A DNA stretch of 58,955 bases, taken from Desulfobacterales bacterium. Its GTDB lineage: Bacteria; Desulfobacterota; Desulfobacteria; Desulfobacterales; SpSt-501. Below are positions 15,596 through 24,959 of the stretch, in pieces (position 1 is the first letter of the stretch; each line of letters opens with the position of its first letter). Below the pieces are notes generated by a model. That model was not told the origin of the DNA. It saw only the letters and a program-made list of their open reading frames with translations, and searched no databases. The stretch is from contig JAUQXK010000104.1 of assembly GCA_030834695.1 (NCBI GenBank), positions 1 through 58,955 on the forward strand, in the 5' to 3' direction. Position numbers and translations under genes: made by a program.

Positions 15596-17683
15596 GTGCC
15601 CAAAGGCTTGTACCGTCTGGGTTGCGACATCGGGGGCACTTTTACGGATTTCGTGCTGGTCAACGACCGGGCCGGGCGGTTCACCGTCTACAAGTGTCTG
15701 ACCACGCCGGCCGATCCGTCCGATGCGGTGGAGCAGGGTATCCGCGCGCTGCTCGACCAGATCCCCGGCCGGAAGCCGGACATCGACGAGATCATCCACG
15801 GCACCACTTTGGTGATCAACGCCATCATCGAGCGCAAGGGAGCCGTCACCGGCCTGATCACCACGCGCGGGTTCCGGGACGTGCTGGAGCTCGGACGCGA
15901 GCTGCGCTACGACGCCTACGACATCTTCGCCGAATATCCCAGCCCGTTGGTGCCGCGCCGGCTGCGCTTGGAAGTCGATGAGCGCATCACCAGCGACGGC
16001 CGGGTCATGCGCCGGCTCGACCCGCAGGCGGTCCGAGGGGTGCTGGCGGAGCTGCGCCGCGCCGGGGTCGAGTCGCTGGCGGTCTGCCTGATCAACTCCT
16101 ACCGCAACCCCAATCACGAGAAGGAGATCAAGGCCCTGGTGGAGCAGGAGTGGCCCGAGGTGTTTCTGTCCACCTCGGTGGAGGTCCTGCCCCAGATCCG
16201 CGAGTACGAGCGCACCTGCACCACCGCCACCAACGCCTACGTCAAGCCGATCACCGCACGCTACCTGAAGAAGCTCGCCGGCCGGCTGGAATCCCAGGGA
16301 TTCGGCGGCAAGCTGTACATCATGCTCTCCAGCGGCGGGATCACCTCGGTGGAAACCGCCCGGGAATTCCCGGTCCGGATCATCGAGTCGGGCCCCACGG
16401 CGGCCGTCATCGCCTCCCAGCATTACGGGCGGATGTTCAAAATCCCGGACATCTTCTGCTTCGACATGGGAGGGACCACCGCCAAATCCTGCCTGATTCA
16501 GAACGGCCAGGCGGGCCTGGTCTCGACCTTCGAGGTCGGCCGGGTGCAGCGCTTCAAGAAGGGCAGCGGCCTGCCGATCCAGGTGCCGGTGGTGGACCTG
16601 ATGGAAATCGGCGCCGGCGGCGGCAGCATCGCCCGGATGAGCAAAATGGGGCTGTTGCAGGTCGGGCCCCAGAGCGCGGGCGCCGACCCCGGTCCGGTCT
16701 GCTACGCCCGCGGCGGCCGGGAGCCGACGGTCACGGATGCCGATCTGGTGCTGGGCTATCTGGACCCCGATTATTTCCTGGGCGGTACCATGCCCCTGGA
16801 CAAGGCCGCCGCGGAGGCGGCCATCGCCGAAAAGGTCGCCGGACCCCTGGGAACATCGCCGCTGGAGGCCGCCTTCGGCATCCACGATCTGATCAATGAA
16901 ACCATGGCCGCCGCCGCCAAGACCCATATCGCCGAGAAAGGCGGCAACCCCAAGATCATCACGATCGCGGCCTTCGGCGGGGCCGGACCGGTGCACGCCT
17001 ACGGGCTGGCCAAGAAGATCGGAGCGCCGCGGATCATCGTGCCGCCGCTGGCCGGGGTGGGCTCCGCCATGGGGTTCTTCACGGCGCCCGTGGCGTTCGA
17101 CCTCTCGCGCAGCCAGCGCACCGCTCTCGATGACGCCGACTTCAGCCAGATCGAGGCGCTGTTCCAGGAACTCGAAGCAGAAGGGGCGGCCATCCTGCAG
17201 CAGTCCGACCCAAGCCGACGGGTGAGCTTCGAGCGCACCCTCATGATGCGTTTCGTGGGACAGGGCGCCGAAACGGATCTGGCGATCGAGCGCAAACCGT
17301 TTCAGAAGTTGGGCAAGACCCTGATCCGGCGGCGGTTCGACGCGGTCTATCAAAAACTTTACGGCCGGACCTACCCCGAGAATCCGGTCGAGTTCGTCAC
17401 CTTCAAGGTGCGGGCGAGTCTGCCGGAGCGTCCCTTTCGCCTGCCGCCGCTGGACCGGCGCAGGGGCAGAATTTCCGAATGCGTCAAGGGCCGGCGGCCG
17501 GCCTTTTCCGTGCTCAAAAAGAAATTCGTACCCTTTACCGTGTACGATCGATCGATGCTTTACCCGGGTGCACGGATGCCCGGGCCGGCCATCGTCGAAG
17601 AAAAAGAATCCACCATCGTCGTCGGCGAGGATGCCCGGGCACGGGTGGATGAATACGGCTTTGTGTGGATCGATATTAAATGA
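15596..17683 (+). CDS. hydantoinase/oxoprolinase HyuA-like subunit (ATP-binding)
   Basis: 695 residues, the standard length for HyuA. GTG start at 15596 with AAGGGGG four bases before. The N-terminus carries the sugar-kinase/Hsp70-like phosphate motif LGCDIGGTFTDFVLV; later blocks are IHGTTLVINAIIERKGA, LITTRGFRDVLELGR, SGGITSVETA, ESGPTAAVIAS, CFDMGGTTAKSCLI, EIGAGGGSIARM, GADPGPVCYARGG and AFGGAGPVHAYGLAKKIG. Known relatives open hydantoin or oxoproline rings, or carboxylate acetone or acetophenone, in each case with ATP. It pairs with the HyuB-like gene 87 bases downstream. No third acetone-carboxylase subunit is present, which argues against acetone carboxylase. Placement next to a mutase suggests a role in breaking a cyclic or ketonic intermediate; this is inference. 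Confidence 0.92.
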   Translation: MPKGLYRLGCDIGGTFTDFVLVNDRAGRFTVYKCLTTPADPSDAVEQGIRALLDQIPGRKPDIDEIIHGTTLVINAIIERKGAVTGLITTRGFRDVLELGRELRYDAYDIFAEYPSPLVPRRLRLEVDERITSDGRVMRRLDPQAVRGVLAELRRAGVESLAVCLINSYRNPNHEKEIKALVEQEWPEVFLSTSVEVLPQIREYERTCTTATNAYVKPITARYLKKLAGRLESQGFGGKLYIMLSSGGITSVETAREFPVRIIESGPTAAVIASQHYGRMFKIPDIFCFDMGGTTAKSCLIQNGQAGLVSTFEVGRVQRFKKGSGLPIQVPVVDLMEIGAGGGSIARMSKMGLLQVGPQSAGADPGPVCYARGGREPTVTDADLVLGYLDPDYFLGGTMPLDKAAAEAAIAEKVAGPLGTSPLEAAFGIHDLINETMAAAAKTHIAEKGGNPKIITIAAFGGAGPVHAYGLAKKIGAPRIIVPPLAGVGSAMGFFTAPVAFDLSRSQRTALDDADFSQIEALFQELEAEGAAILQQSDPSRRVSFERTLMMRFVGQGAETDLAIERKPFQKLGKTLIRRRFDAVYQKLYGRTYPENPVEFVTFKVRASLPERPFRLPPLDRRRGRISECVKGRRPAFSVLKKKFVPFTVYDRSMLYPGARMPGPAIVEEKESTIVVGEDARARVDEYGFVWIDIK

Positions 17684-17757
17684 AGGCGGAAGGCTGAAGG
17701 TGATGCGGTAAAGCGGCAAGACTATTTTTTTTCTTCAGCCTTCGGTCTTCAGTCTTA
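17684..17757. repeat. inverted GGAAGGCTGAAGG quasi-repeat between HyuA- and HyuB-like genes
   Basis: GAAGGCGGAAGGCTGAAGG just after the HyuA stop, then about 25 bases with a run of eight T, then TTCAGCCTTCGGTCTTCAG, the inverse arm. The T run sits inside the loop. Same class as the other junction elements. Confidence 0.65.
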
Positions 17758-17770
17758 ATGCGGGGTTTTT

Positions 17771-19585
17771 ATGCCGAACAAACGCAGGCAGGCAACAGGC
17801 CAGACCGCGCCAGGGAAACGGGCGCGGCCGAAATCATCGCGGAGTCGCTTCGATCCCATCACGCTGGAGATCCTGTGGCGGCGGCTGGTGTCCATCGTGG
17901 ACGAGGCCGATGCATCGGTTGCGCGGACCGCTTTCTCCAGCCTGCTGCGCGACGCCCACGACTACACCTGCATGTTCACCGACAGCCGCGGCCAGGAACT
18001 CGTGCAGGGGACCTTCTGCACGCCGGGGCAGGCCGGCGCCATGGCCTTGGGCGTGAAGAAAATCGTCGGCTCCATGCCGCTCAGCGGCTACCGGCCCGGG
18101 GATGTATTCATCGTGAACGACCCCTGGCTGCTGGCCGGGCATTTGAACGATGTCTGCGTGCTGAGCCCGATCTTCTTCAAGGGACGAGTGGTGGCCTTCA
18201 CCGCCTGCGTCTTTCACCATGCGGACATCGGCGGTCGGGTGGCCTCGGACAATCGCGAGGTGCACGAAGAAGGCCTCTTCATTCCGCTCACCCGGCTCTA
18301 CCAGGCCGGCACGCTCAACGAGGACGTCCTGCGCATGATCCGCTGGAACGTGCGCACCCCGGAGGAAGTGACCGGCGACATCCGCTCGCAAGTCGCGGCC
18401 AACCATGTCTGCGCCGAAAAAATCGTCGAAATGATGAGGGACGAAAGGCTGGACACGCTGGACGACCTGGCCGATGAGATCATCACCCGCACCGAGCGCA
18501 GCATGCGCTCGGCGATCGCGCGGATTCCCGACGGGGTCTACCCGTACGAAGGAGTGATCGAAGGCGCCGGCAAACGCCGCGACGTAACCATCCGCCTGAC
18601 CGTAACCGTCAAGGGCAGCGATCTGCATGTGGATTTCAGCGGCACCTCGCCCCAGGTGGACTGGGGCGGGAACGTGGTCTACAACTTCACCTACGCTTAC
18701 GTGTTCATGGCCGTCAAGAGCGCCTTCGACCCGGACGTGCCCATCAACGAGGGCGCCATCCGGCCGGTGAAAATGACCGCCCCGGAGGGCTGCGTCGTCA
18801 ACTGCCGCTTCCCGGCGGCGGTGGCCGCGCGCATGCAGATCGGCCATTTCATGACCGAGATGGTGTTCAAAGCCTTGGCCGCGGCGGCCCCGCACCACAT
18901 CATCGCCGGCAGCGGCGGGACGCCGGCCCAGACCAACATTTTCTACGGCCGGCGGCACGATTCAAAACCCTGGCATACCATGATCATCCGGGGCGGCGGC
19001 CTGGGAGCGAGCAGCCGCCTGGACGGCCATCACTGCGCCATCTTCCCGGCCAACGGCGCCAACACGCCGGTCGAGATCTTCGAGAGCGACACCCCGCTGA
19101 TCGTGTCCGAGCGCGGGCTGATCATCGATTCCGGCGGACCCGGCCGGATGCGCGGCGGCCTGGGCCGCAAAATGGCGATCGCGGTTCCGGACGACGAGTT
19201 CGGGCCGCAGCCGCCGGTCACGGTGGCGGTGCAGGCCGGCCGCTTCCGCTATCCGCCGGATGGCATGTTCGGCGGCCGGCCGGGCTCCAGGGCGCGATTC
19301 GAGCGCAACCGCCAGCCCGCCGATCCGAGCGGATTGACGCACTGCCAGCGCGGCGACGTGATCGAATTCCACAGCGCCGGCGGAGGCGGCTACGGCCATC
19401 CCTTCGAGCGCGACCCGGAGGCGGTGGAATCCGATGCGGCCAACGGCTACGTCAGCATCGAGCGCGCCCGGGAGGATTATGGGGTGGTGATCGATCCGGC
19501 CACGCTGAAAGTGGACATCGAAGCGACTGACGTTCTGCGGGAAGAATTCGGAAGGCGGAATTTGGAAGGCGGAACAAAGAACTGA
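17771..19585 (+). CDS. hydantoinase/oxoprolinase HyuB-like subunit
   Basis: 604 residues, partner of the HyuA-like protein. After a basic, likely disordered N-terminus (about 25 residues) the family core begins at DPITLEILWRRLVSIVDEAD, followed by ARTAFSSLLRDAHDYTC, GQAGAMALGVKKI, PGDVFIVNDPWLLAGHLNDVC, CVFHHADIGGRV, EGLFIPLTRLY, DFSGTSPQVDWGGN, and the glycine-rich GGPGRMRGGLGRKM and SAGGGGYGHPFERDP near the end. The acid/amide substrate is unknown. The last 14 residues (EEFGRRNLEGGTKN) are encoded by the GGAAGGCGGAA-type junction repeat, so the native C-terminus may have been extended or replaced by it. Ribosome site weak (GGGG then five T). Confidence 0.92.
   Translation: MPNKRRQATGQTAPGKRARPKSSRSRFDPITLEILWRRLVSIVDEADASVARTAFSSLLRDAHDYTCMFTDSRGQELVQGTFCTPGQAGAMALGVKKIVGSMPLSGYRPGDVFIVNDPWLLAGHLNDVCVLSPIFFKGRVVAFTACVFHHADIGGRVASDNREVHEEGLFIPLTRLYQAGTLNEDVLRMIRWNVRTPEEVTGDIRSQVAANHVCAEKIVEMMRDERLDTLDDLADEIITRTERSMRSAIARIPDGVYPYEGVIEGAGKRRDVTIRLTVTVKGSDLHVDFSGTSPQVDWGGNVVYNFTYAYVFMAVKSAFDPDVPINEGAIRPVKMTAPEGCVVNCRFPAAVAARMQIGHFMTEMVFKALAAAAPHHIIAGSGGTPAQTNIFYGRRHDSKPWHTMIIRGGGLGASSRLDGHHCAIFPANGANTPVEIFESDTPLIVSERGLIIDSGGPGRMRGGLGRKMAIAVPDDEFGPQPPVTVAVQAGRFRYPPDGMFGGRPGSRARFERNRQPADPSGLTHCQRGDVIEFHSAGGGGYGHPFERDPEAVESDAANGYVSIERAREDYGVVIDPATLKVDIEATDVLREEFGRRNLEGGTKN
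19547..19582. repeat. GGAAGGCGGAA quasi-repeat overlapping the 3' end of the HyuB-like gene
   Basis: Two units of the form GAATT(C/T)GGAAGGCGGAA in direct order. Unlike most of the elements it lies inside coding sequence and forms the last codons. Confidence 0.55.
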
Positions 19586-19602
19586 ATCAAGGGGGCCGGC
19601 AT

Positions 19603-20895
19603 ATGGTCAAGACCTTCATGCCATCTTTCAAGTGCGGTGCTGAACTTTGCGACCACCAGCTGAGGGGCCTGCAGTGGACGGTGGCGCACGCGTATGCCGG
19701 CTCGCCGTTCTATCGCCGGCGGTTCGATCAGGCCGGGGTCCGGCCGCAGGATGTGCGTTCGCTCGAGGATATCCGCCGGCTGCCTTTCACCGCCGCCGAC
19801 GATCTGCGCGAAGACTACCCGTTTCCGCTGCTGTCGGTGCCCGAGGACCGGGTGGTGCGCATCCATGCCTCTTCGGGTACCACCGGCAAGAAGAAGGTGC
19901 TGGCCTACACCCAAAAAGATGTGGACGACTGGGCCCAGTTTTTCGCCCGGTGCTACGAGATGGCCGGGCTCACGAACGAGGACCGCGTGCAGATCGCCGT
20001 GGGCTACGGCCTGTGGACCGCGGGCGTGGGGTTTCAGCTCGGCTGCGAGCGCTTCGGCGCCATGGCCCTGCCCATCGGCCCCGGAAACCTGGAGATGCAG
20101 TGCCAGTTTCTGGAGGATCTTCAATCGACCGTCATGTGCTGCACCGCCTCCATGGGGCTGCTGGTCGCGGAGGAAGTCAACCGGCGGGGCCTCCGGGACA
20201 AAATACGGCTCCGCAAGATGATCTTCGGCTCGGAGCGCAGCAGCGATGCCATGCGGCGCCGGATCAGGGAACTGCTGGGGCTGGAGGACATGTTCGACAT
20301 CCCGGGCATGACCGAGCTCTACGGCCCGGGAACCGGCCTCGACTGCCGCAAGCACGAGGGGATTCATTATTGGGCGGATTACTATATCCTGGAGGTCCTC
20401 GAGCCCAACACGCTGCAGCCGGTCGCCCCCGGGGAAATGGGTGAAATGGTGGTCACCACCCTGTGCAAGGAGGCGTCGCCGTTGATCCGCTACCGCACCC
20501 GGGACCTGACGCGGCTGATCCCGCAGCCCTGCTCGTGCGGAAATCTGCTGCCGCTGCACGACCGGATCCTGGGCCGCTCGGACGACATGATCATCTTCCG
20601 CGGGGTCAATATCTATCCCTCCCAGATCGACCAGGTGCTGTCCAGAATCCCGGCGGCCAACTGCGAGTTCCAGGTCATTCTGGAGCGGCGGGAGGACGGC
20701 AAGGACCACATGACCATCCGGCTGGAGTGCTGCCAGGGGCTGGAGGCCGGCTGCCGGTCGGAACTCGCCCGGAACGTGGCGGAACAGATCCGCGGCAGCA
20801 TCATGGTGCGGCCGGAAGTGGAAATCGTGGATTACTGCAGCCTGCCGCGTTCGGAACGCAAGTCCAAACGCATTTTCGACAACCGCCCCCTGTGA
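19603..20895 (+). CDS. phenylacetate-CoA ligase (PaaK)-family AMP-forming ligase
   Basis: 430 residues, the length of PaaK-type ligases. It activates a carboxylic acid with ATP and CoA through an acyl-AMP. Core motifs in order: LRGLQWTVAHAYAGSPFYRRRF, the P-loop-like IHASSGTTGKKKVLAYT near residue 90, PIGPGNLEMQ, IFGSERSSDAMR, DIPGMTELYGPG, LIRYRTRDLTRL, and the hinge GRSDDMIIFRGVNIYPSQID with the C-terminal catalytic lysine region near RSERKSKRI. A cysteine pattern CSCGN lies in the usual place for family members. It lies between the HyuB-like gene and the molybdenum hydroxylase genes, so it likely prepares or recovers the CoA ester of the same compound. Aromatic acids are typical substrates, but this is not proven here. 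Confidence 0.92.
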   Translation: MVKTFMPSFKCGAELCDHQLRGLQWTVAHAYAGSPFYRRRFDQAGVRPQDVRSLEDIRRLPFTAADDLREDYPFPLLSVPEDRVVRIHASSGTTGKKKVLAYTQKDVDDWAQFFARCYEMAGLTNEDRVQIAVGYGLWTAGVGFQLGCERFGAMALPIGPGNLEMQCQFLEDLQSTVMCCTASMGLLVAEEVNRRGLRDKIRLRKMIFGSERSSDAMRRRIRELLGLEDMFDIPGMTELYGPGTGLDCRKHEGIHYWADYYILEVLEPNTLQPVAPGEMGEMVVTTLCKEASPLIRYRTRDLTRLIPQPCSCGNLLPLHDRILGRSDDMIIFRGVNIYPSQIDQVLSRIPAANCEFQVILERREDGKDHMTIRLECCQGLEAGCRSELARNVAEQIRGSIMVRPEVEIVDYCSLPRSERKSKRIFDNRPL

Positions 20896-20927
20896 GACCC
20901 GGGCGCCGCAGACGCTGAGAGGAGCGC

Positions 20928-21812
20928 ATGCGCAACTTCACCTACCTCGTGCCCCGCAGCCTGAACGAGGCCATTTCCATGCACGAATCCCGCCGCGGGC
21001 GGGCCAAGTACATTGCGGGCGGCACGGACGTGCTCGTCAAAATGAAGGAAGGCAAACTGGCGCCGGACGGTCTGATCTCCCTCCGACACATCATCGGCCA
21101 GGACCGTCCCTTTCTGAACACCGAAACCGGCGAGCTTTACATCGGCGCGTTCATGACCCACCGTTCGATCGAGCGGTCGCCCCTCGTGCAGCACCGCTAC
21201 CCCGTTCTGCACGACGCGGTGAAAAACATCGGCTCGGTCCAGATCCGCAACGTGGCCACGATCGGCGGCAACCTGGTCAACGCCGTGCCGTCGGCCGACG
21301 GTGCCATCCCCCTCATCGCGTTGGACGGCAAGGCCCACATTTACGGAGCCAAGGGGTATCGCCTGATCGACCTGGCGCGCTTCTTCCTCGGACCGGGACA
21401 ATGCGACCTGCAGGGCGCCGAGATCCTGACTGAGATCATCATCCCGCCCCTATCCCCGCGGACCGGCGGGGCCTATGTCAAGCACGGCCGCCGGGAGGCC
21501 ATGGAGCTGCCGATGCTGGGGGTCGGGGTCCTGCTCAGCCTGGAGGCGGACCTGACGACCTGCGCAAAAGCACGCGTCTGTTTAGGCGTGGCCGCGCCCA
21601 CGCCGTTCCGCGCACGTGAAGCCGAGGCCTATCTGACCGGCCGGCCGGTCACGGAGGAGACGCTATCCGAGGCCGGCCGCATTGCCGCCGGCGAATCGCG
21701 CGTGCGGGACAGCATCCGCGGGGTGGCGTGGTATCGCCGTGAAATGGTGGGAGTGCTGGTGAAGCGCATGGGAATGTTGGCGTTGGAAAGAGCCAAGAAG
21801 CGTAACGAGTGA
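20928..21812 (+). CDS. molybdenum hydroxylase FAD-binding (medium) subunit
   Basis: 294 residues, like CoxM, XdhB or NdhF-type subunits. It carries electrons from the Fe-S subunit to an acceptor. Seen are the FAD-binding blocks AKYIAGGTDVLVKMKEGKL near residue 27, QIRNVATIGGNLVNAVPSADG near 105, and GAYVKHGRREAMELPMLGVGV in the C-terminal half. There is no cysteine-rich insert, so it lacks the extra 4Fe-4S cluster of 4-hydroxybenzoyl-CoA reductase. GAGGAGC precedes the ATG. It is the first of the three hydroxylase subunit genes (medium, small, large), a common order. Confidence 0.93.
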   Translation: MRNFTYLVPRSLNEAISMHESRRGRAKYIAGGTDVLVKMKEGKLAPDGLISLRHIIGQDRPFLNTETGELYIGAFMTHRSIERSPLVQHRYPVLHDAVKNIGSVQIRNVATIGGNLVNAVPSADGAIPLIALDGKAHIYGAKGYRLIDLARFFLGPGQCDLQGAEILTEIIIPPLSPRTGGAYVKHGRREAMELPMLGVGVLLSLEADLTTCAKARVCLGVAAPTPFRAREAEAYLTGRPVTEETLSEAGRIAAGESRVRDSIRGVAWYRREMVGVLVKRMGMLALERAKKRNE

Positions 21813-21905
21813 CAAAAGGAAGTGGGAAGTTGGAAGGGGGAAGCGGGAAGTTTGAAGGGCGAAGGCGGAATCCAGTATCGAGCATCCAGTATCCCGCACC
21901 GCCCA
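21813..21905. repeat. GA-rich quasi-repeat (GGAAGTGGGAAGTTGGAAG) and ATCCAGTATC repeat
   Basis: Directly after the FAD-subunit stop: seven or more GGAAG-type units of seven to eight bases, then two copies of CATCCAGTATC-like sequence. The small-subunit gene begins 58 bases later. Close relatives occur at 36690 and 37668. Confidence 0.65.
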
Positions 21906-21962
21906 TCAAGCCGCAAAACCATGAATCCACCTCGTGCCACAAGCTTTAGAGCGAGGAGTCAT

Positions 21963-22472
21963 ATGTCGAAGGAGATCACCTTTACGTTCAACGGCAACCG
22001 GATGACGGCTCGGGTTGAGGACCATTGGACCCTGCTGCACTTCATCCGGGAGGAACTGGGCTATACCGGGACCAAGGAGGGCTGCGGCAGCGGCGAATGC
22101 GGGGCCTGCACCGTGATCGTCGACGGCGCCGCCGTCAATTCGTGTCTCTACCTGACCGTTGAGCTCGACGGCCGGAGCCTGATGACGATCGAAGGCCTGG
22201 CGGCCGCCGACGGCAGCCTGCACCCGCTTCAAAAGGCCTTCGTGGAGCACGGCGGCATCCAGTGCGGCTTCTGTTCCCCGGGGATGATCCTATCGGCCAA
22301 GGCGCTCCTGGATGAGAACCCGGCCGCCTCCGACGAGGACATCCGGACGGCCATCGCCGGGAATCTCTGCCGCTGCACGGGATATATCCAGATCATCGAC
22401 TCCATCAAAAGCGTGCGCGGCGAAGCGCCGGAAGGGCCCCGTGTGGTGGCCTGGCGGGATGAAGAACGCTGA
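21963..22472 (+). CDS. molybdenum hydroxylase 2Fe-2S (small) subunit
   Basis: 169 residues. ATG at 21963 (MSKEITFTFNG) follows GAGGAG; a longer frame would be encoded by the repeat and is rejected. The plant-type ferredoxin cluster is seen as EGCGSGECGACTV with a later Cys (NSCLYL). The second, alpha-helical cluster is QCGFCSPGM and CRCTGY. Together they pass electrons from the molybdenum centre to the FAD subunit. Standard length (150-170). Located between the medium and large subunit genes. Confidence 0.95.
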   Translation: MSKEITFTFNGNRMTARVEDHWTLLHFIREELGYTGTKEGCGSGECGACTVIVDGAAVNSCLYLTVELDGRSLMTIEGLAAADGSLHPLQKAFVEHGGIQCGFCSPGMILSAKALLDENPAASDEDIRTAIAGNLCRCTGYIQIIDSIKSVRGEAPEGPRVVAWRDEER

Positions 22473-22540
22473 AAAGGTTCAAGGTTCACGGTTGGGAAAG
22501 CATGAAAATTGGATTAACCGTTGAACCTAATAACCCCTGC
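22473..22540. repeat. inverted GGTTCAAGGTTCACGGTT element
   Basis: GGTTCAAGGTTCACGGTT just after the small-subunit stop, and the inverse AACCGTTGAACC some 20 bases later (22517-22528). Hairpin-forming, in the 136-base gap before the large subunit. Same general class as the other junction elements but with a different unit. Confidence 0.6.
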
Positions 22541-22608
22541 ATGGATATCGCTCCGCCAAAGGTGGGCGTTTCATACTACCAGAATCCACTCTATGGAGAA
22601 ATAAAGCG

Positions 22609-24936
22609 ATGCCGAGTTTCAACACGGTCGGAAAGCGAGTTCCCAAGCTGGATGCCGCCGACAAGGCGACCGGGCGCAGCCGCTACATTCAGGACCTCAA
22701 GCTGCCCGGCATGCTCTTCGGACGGATTCTGTACAGCAAGTACGCCCATGCCCGCATCGTCAAAATCGACGCCTCCAAAGCCCGGGCTCTGCCGGGGGTG
22801 CGGGCGGTGTTGACCGGCGAGGACATCCCCGAGATCAAGATGGGCGTTTACAAGGACAACCGCCCTCTGAAAAAAGGCAAGGTCCGGTCGTATCGGGACG
22901 AAATCGCCGCGGTGGCCGCCGTCGACCCGCAGACCGCCCGGGAGGCCCTCGAACTGATCGACGTCGTCTACGATCCCCTGCCGGCGGTCTTCGACCCGGA
23001 AGCCGCCATGCAAGAAGGGGCGCCCCTGGTGCACGAGGCGCACCAGACCAACGTGCTGCGCATGCCCTGGAAGCTGCACTACGGCGACGTGGAAGCCGCT
23101 CGCCGCGAGGCGGCCTTCACGGTGAGCGAACGGTTCACCACCACCTGGGTGACGCACTGCTGCATGGGAACCAGCGGAGCCATCGCCGAATTCGATCCGG
23201 GCAACAACCTGACGATCCACTCCAACACCCAGATCCCCTCCCTGGCCCAGAAGGAATTCCTGGAAGCTCTGGCGGCGATGGGGCTTCCGGACCGGCGGGT
23301 GCGGGTGATCAAGCCCTGTATCGGCGGCGGGTTCGGCAGCAAACTCGACACGTACGCCTACGAGTATATCGCCATCCTGCTGGCTTACCATACCCGCCGG
23401 CCGGTCAAGATCGAGTTCGACCGCACCGAGGAATTCATCGCCACCTCCGCGCGCCAGCCCACGATCACCACCATTTCGCAGGGTTGCGACCGCAACGGGA
23501 AGCTCCTGTTCCGGGACGTTAAGATGATTCTGGACAACGGCGCCTACACCTCCTGGGGGGCTACGACCCCCTCGGTCATGATGATGCCGATCACCACGCT
23601 TTACCGGGTGCCCAATGTCCGCTACGAGGCCAGCTGCGTTTACACCAACAACACTTATTCCCAGGCCATGCGCGGCTACGGCAACCCCCAGGCCACCTTC
23701 GCCATCGAGAGCACCATCGACATGCTGGCCGAGGCCGCCGGCATCGAACCGTTGGAGTTCCGCCGCATCAACGCCAATCAGCCCGGCGACGTCTCCACCC
23801 AGGGGCTGCGCATCACCACCTGCGGGCTGGCCGAGTGCATGGAAGCCGTGAAGGCCCAGCTCGGCTGGGAGCAGTCGAGATCGCGGGGCGAGGGTGTGGG
23901 GATCGCCTCGCTGATACATGTGGGCGGCGGGGCGCGGGTCTACAAATCTGACGGCTGCGGCGCGATGTTGAAGATGGACGATTTCGGCAAGGTCGATATC
24001 TTCACCGGTGCGACCGACATGGGCCAGGGCTCAGACACGGTGATCGCCCAGATCGTGGCCGAGGAACTGGGGCTGAACATCGAGGACATCCACGTGATCC
24101 ATTCGGATACGGACGTCTGCCCCTGGGATGTGGGCGCTCATGCCAGCCGCACGACCTTCGTCGCCGGAAATGCCGCACTGGGGGCCGCGCGCAAGATCAA
24201 GTCCCGGATCCTGGAGATGGCCGCCAAGGAGCTCTATGCGCCGCTGGAGAAGCTGGTGTTGGGCCGCCGGCACATCCAGCACGTGGACGAGCCCGACCGC
24301 AGGGTGGAGATCGGCAAGCTGCTGCGCAAAGCACACTTCAGCCACGGCGGCCAGATGCTCATGGCCGAAAGCTTCTACGACCCGGCCAACGAGAACATGG
24401 GCAAGGATTTCCGGGGGAACATGTCCATGACCTACACCTTCGGCGTCCACGGCGTGCGCGTCAAGGTCGACGAGGAAACCGGCAAGGTCAAAGTCCTCAA
24501 TTATGTGGCCGCGCACGACGTGGGCCGGGCCATCAACCCGATGCTGCTCGAAGGTCAGGTATACGGCGGCGTGATGATGGGCCTCGGCTACGCCTTGAGC
24601 GAGCAGGTGATCATGGAAAGAGGGGAGAACATGAACCCCAATTTCCGCGACTACAAAATCCTCACGGCCCGGGACGTGGTGCCCATCGCGGCACCGGTGC
24701 TGGAGACGCCCGACAAGGACGGACCTTACGGCGCCAAGGGGATCGGCGAACCGGGCTGCGTGCCGACAGCGCCGGCCGTCGCGAACGCCATCTACAACGC
24801 CGTCGGCGTGCGCATCAAGGACCTGCCGATCACCCCCGAACGCGTCCTGGCCGCCATCCGCGCGAAGAAGGGCATGGATCTGTGCGGCCGTAAAACCGGA
24901 ACGGATTCGGGTGAGGCCTGCGTGATAGAGGAATGA
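22609..24936 (+). CDS. molybdenum hydroxylase large (molybdopterin-binding) subunit
   Basis: 775 residues; catalytic subunit of a xanthine-dehydrogenase-family enzyme that hydroxylates an electron-poor carbon with water. Motifs in order: GKRVPKLDAADKATGRSRYI at the start, GGGFGSKLD near residue 240, the pterin-binding RGYGNPQATFAIES near 355, FTGATDMGQGSD near 465 and the active-site GAKGIGEPG near 710 with the catalytic glutamate. GYGNPQ in place of GFGGPQ or GFGAPQ marks it as distant from well-studied enzymes. The YqeB, YqeC, MocA-like and XdhC genes that follow are the accessory set typical of selenium-dependent molybdenum hydroxylases, so a Se ligand on Mo is likely (inference from Haft and Self's co-occurrence work). 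Substrate unknown. Confidence 0.94.
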   Translation: MPSFNTVGKRVPKLDAADKATGRSRYIQDLKLPGMLFGRILYSKYAHARIVKIDASKARALPGVRAVLTGEDIPEIKMGVYKDNRPLKKGKVRSYRDEIAAVAAVDPQTAREALELIDVVYDPLPAVFDPEAAMQEGAPLVHEAHQTNVLRMPWKLHYGDVEAARREAAFTVSERFTTTWVTHCCMGTSGAIAEFDPGNNLTIHSNTQIPSLAQKEFLEALAAMGLPDRRVRVIKPCIGGGFGSKLDTYAYEYIAILLAYHTRRPVKIEFDRTEEFIATSARQPTITTISQGCDRNGKLLFRDVKMILDNGAYTSWGATTPSVMMMPITTLYRVPNVRYEASCVYTNNTYSQAMRGYGNPQATFAIESTIDMLAEAAGIEPLEFRRINANQPGDVSTQGLRITTCGLAECMEAVKAQLGWEQSRSRGEGVGIASLIHVGGGARVYKSDGCGAMLKMDDFGKVDIFTGATDMGQGSDTVIAQIVAEELGLNIEDIHVIHSDTDVCPWDVGAHASRTTFVAGNAALGAARKIKSRILEMAAKELYAPLEKLVLGRRHIQHVDEPDRRVEIGKLLRKAHFSHGGQMLMAESFYDPANENMGKDFRGNMSMTYTFGVHGVRVKVDEETGKVKVLNYVAAHDVGRAINPMLLEGQVYGGVMMGLGYALSEQVIMERGENMNPNFRDYKILTARDVVPIAAPVLETPDKDGPYGAKGIGEPGCVPTAPAVANAIYNAVGVRIKDLPITPERVLAAIRAKKGMDLCGRKTGTDSGEACVIEE

Positions 24937-24959
24937 GGCGCGGAGGCGAACGGGAACCA

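Noticed and set aside
15596-19585. Acetone carboxylase (AcxABC) for the HyuA/HyuB pair
   Set aside because: No third (gamma) subunit gene is present and the neighbours do not fit acetone metabolism; hydantoinase/oxoprolinase-like is kept as the broad call.
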